From NCBI GenBank assembly GCA_050010315.1, contig JBEKLG010000103.1, positions 1 to 6,585 of the forward strand: a DNA stretch of 6,585 nt, given 5' to 3'. This DNA is from Bog-793 sp050010315 (GTDB taxonomy: Bacteria > Actinomycetota > Acidimicrobiia > Acidimicrobiales > Bog-793). The notes beneath the pieces are model-generated. The model ran no database searches, was not told the origin of the DNA, and worked only from the letters and a program-made list of their open reading frames with translations. This document shows positions 5,833 to 6,585 of this stretch, piece after piece. Every line of letters begins with the position of its first letter. Within the stretch, counting starts at the first letter, position 1. The position numbers were made by a program, and so were the translations under genes.

Positions 5833-5928
5833 CTACAAGACCAACCGCGGGGCGACGTGCCGGGTCTGTGGCAAGGCGGTACTGGCGCCTCCGGGTGGAC
5901 CGGGACGGTGGGCCCGTGGCTGGCCGAC
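5833..5928. other. Gap between URO-D remnant and prs, no gene assigned
   Basis: These 96 bp follow the prs stop on the minus strand. No minus-strand frame continues the URO-D remnant. Only weak 4-bp stems occur (for example ACGG-GCCCA-CCGT on the minus strand), and no convincing prs terminator is visible. On the plus strand one frame reads TNRGATCRVCGKAVLAPPGG, resembling a zinc-ribbon knuckle, but it has no proper start, second Cys pair or supporting context. Confidence 0.4.
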
Positions 5929-6585
5929 TCAGGAAAGGTTGTTTCCCCCGAAGATGCCGGAGACGGACGTGTCCTCGAAGACCGCGTCAATGGCGGCCGC
6001 GATCAACGGCGCCACGGAGAGCACCTGGATCTTGTCGATCAGGCGCTCCTTGGGCAGAGGAAGTGTGTTCGTCACGATCACCCGGCTGATCGTGTCGCCG
6101 CGCAGCCGCTCGAGGGCCGGATCGGAGAGCACGGCGTGGGTCGCCATCGCCCAGACGTCGGTCGCCCCCGCATCCCTCAGACGCTCGGCGGCGCCGATGA
6201 TCGTGCCGCCGGTGTCGATGAGGTCGTCGATGATCACGCAGCGCCGGCCCTTCACGATGCCGATCACCTCACGGGCCTCGACGCTGTTCGCCGTGCTCGT
6301 CAGATGCCGCTTGTGGACGAAAGCGAGGTCGGCGCCGAGCTGCTGGCTGAATCGCTCGGCGACCTTCACCCGTCCGGCGTCAGGCGACACGATGGCGAGC
6401 TTGCGCGGGTCCTGCTCGGCGAGGTAGCTGCACAGCACCGGCAGCGCGGTGAGGTGGTCGACGGGGAAGTTGAAGAAGCCCTGGATCTGGCCCGAGTGCA
6501 GGTCGACGCTGACGACGCGATCGGCACCCGCGGCGGAGAGCAGGTCAGCGATGAGCTTCGCCGTGATCGGTTCGCGCCCCGTCGA
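5929..6585 (-). CDS. prs: Ribose-phosphate pyrophosphokinase (PRPP synthetase), 5' truncated by window
   Basis: The frame is open to the window edge at 6585 and ends with TGA at 5929-5931, giving the C-terminal 218 of roughly 315-325 residues. The enzyme makes PRPP from ribose 5-phosphate and ATP in the cytoplasm, feeding purine, pyrimidine, histidine, tryptophan and NAD synthesis. Visible family motifs in order are GREPITAKLIADLL, VDLHSGQIQGFF with PVDHLTALPVL, VSPDAGRVKVAE, the catalytic flexible loop beginning HKRH (Lys codon 6310-6312), and the PRPP-binding loop IIDDLIDTGGTI (about 6231-6196). The end, KIQVLSVAPLIAAAIDAVF with FGGNN, is also typical. The in-frame GTG at 6438 is internal, not a start. 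In many actinobacteria prs follows glmU; that region is outside this window. No damage is seen, so it is presumably the functional housekeeping copy. Confidence 0.95.
   Translation of the reverse strand, partial: STGREPITAKLIADLLSAAGADRVVSVDLHSGQIQGFFNFPVDHLTALPVLCSYLAEQDPRKLAIVSPDAGRVKVAERFSQQLGADLAFVHKRHLTSTANSVEAREVIGIVKGRRCVIIDDLIDTGGTIIGAAERLRDAGATDVWAMATHAVLSDPALERLRGDTISRVIVTNTLPLPKERLIDKIQVLSVAPLIAAAIDAVFEDTSVSGIFGGNNLS

Noticed and set aside
5636..6427. 263-codon plus-strand frame spanning the URO-D remnant and prs
   Set aside because: It is antisense to unmistakable PRPP synthetase motifs and has no family pattern of its own.
1..6585. CRISPR array, tRNA/rRNA gene, riboswitch, phage or toxin-antitoxin module
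   Set aside because: No regularly spaced repeats, no tRNA-like cloverleaf and no recognisable conserved RNA or toxin-antitoxin gene pair were seen when reading both strands.

Overview
The window is GC-rich chromosomal DNA from an actinobacterium. The best evidence for this is a PdtaS-type sensor histidine kinase with an actinobacterial N-terminal sensor domain, and a small DUF3107 protein of the kind found in mycobacteria and streptomycetes. GTG and TTG starts are common, neighbouring genes overlap by 4 nt, and -10 elements look like TACNAT. I cannot name the genus. A non-mycobacterial lineage such as Acidimicrobiia is possible, but this is a guess.

Left part (1-2524): the 3' part of an HD-domain dNTP triphosphohydrolase (dGTPase-like) runs rightwards. 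It converges, with only 8 bp between stop codons, on a leftward two-gene operon: a short NfeD-type membrane protein translationally coupled (GTGA overlap) to an SPFH/stomatin-like protein. This is the classic NfeD-SPFH membrane pair. A 161-bp divergent intergenic region separates nfeD from the next rightward gene and carries inverted repeats and a -10-like element.

Middle part (2525-5303): a DUF3107 gene is followed by a GC-rich hairpin and a second -10-like element. Then comes a two-gene operon in which a PHP-family metal-dependent phosphoesterase (histidinol-phosphatase-like) overlaps by ATGA with a full-length PdtaS-like cytoplasmic histidine kinase. The kinase has an N-terminal sensor domain, a PAS-like domain, HisKA_2 and HATPase regions. 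Its response regulator (PdtaR, ANTAR type in mycobacteria) is not in the window.

Right part (5304-6585): about 625 bp without an intact gene holds leftward debris. There is a frameshift-ridden C-terminal fragment of an IS630-family transposase and, abutting it, the C-terminal ~80 codons of a uroporphyrinogen-decarboxylase-family (URO-D, possibly corrinoid methyltransferase) protein. Beyond that, the C-terminal two thirds of PRPP synthetase (prs) runs leftwards off the window.

Most of the window is ordinary housekeeping and membrane genes. I do not see a convincing new multi-gene system. The points most worth a second look are the PHP-PdtaS coupling, the apparent loss in this PdtaS of the cysteine pair I recall from the mycobacterial sensor, and the decayed URO-D/IS630 scar beside prs.
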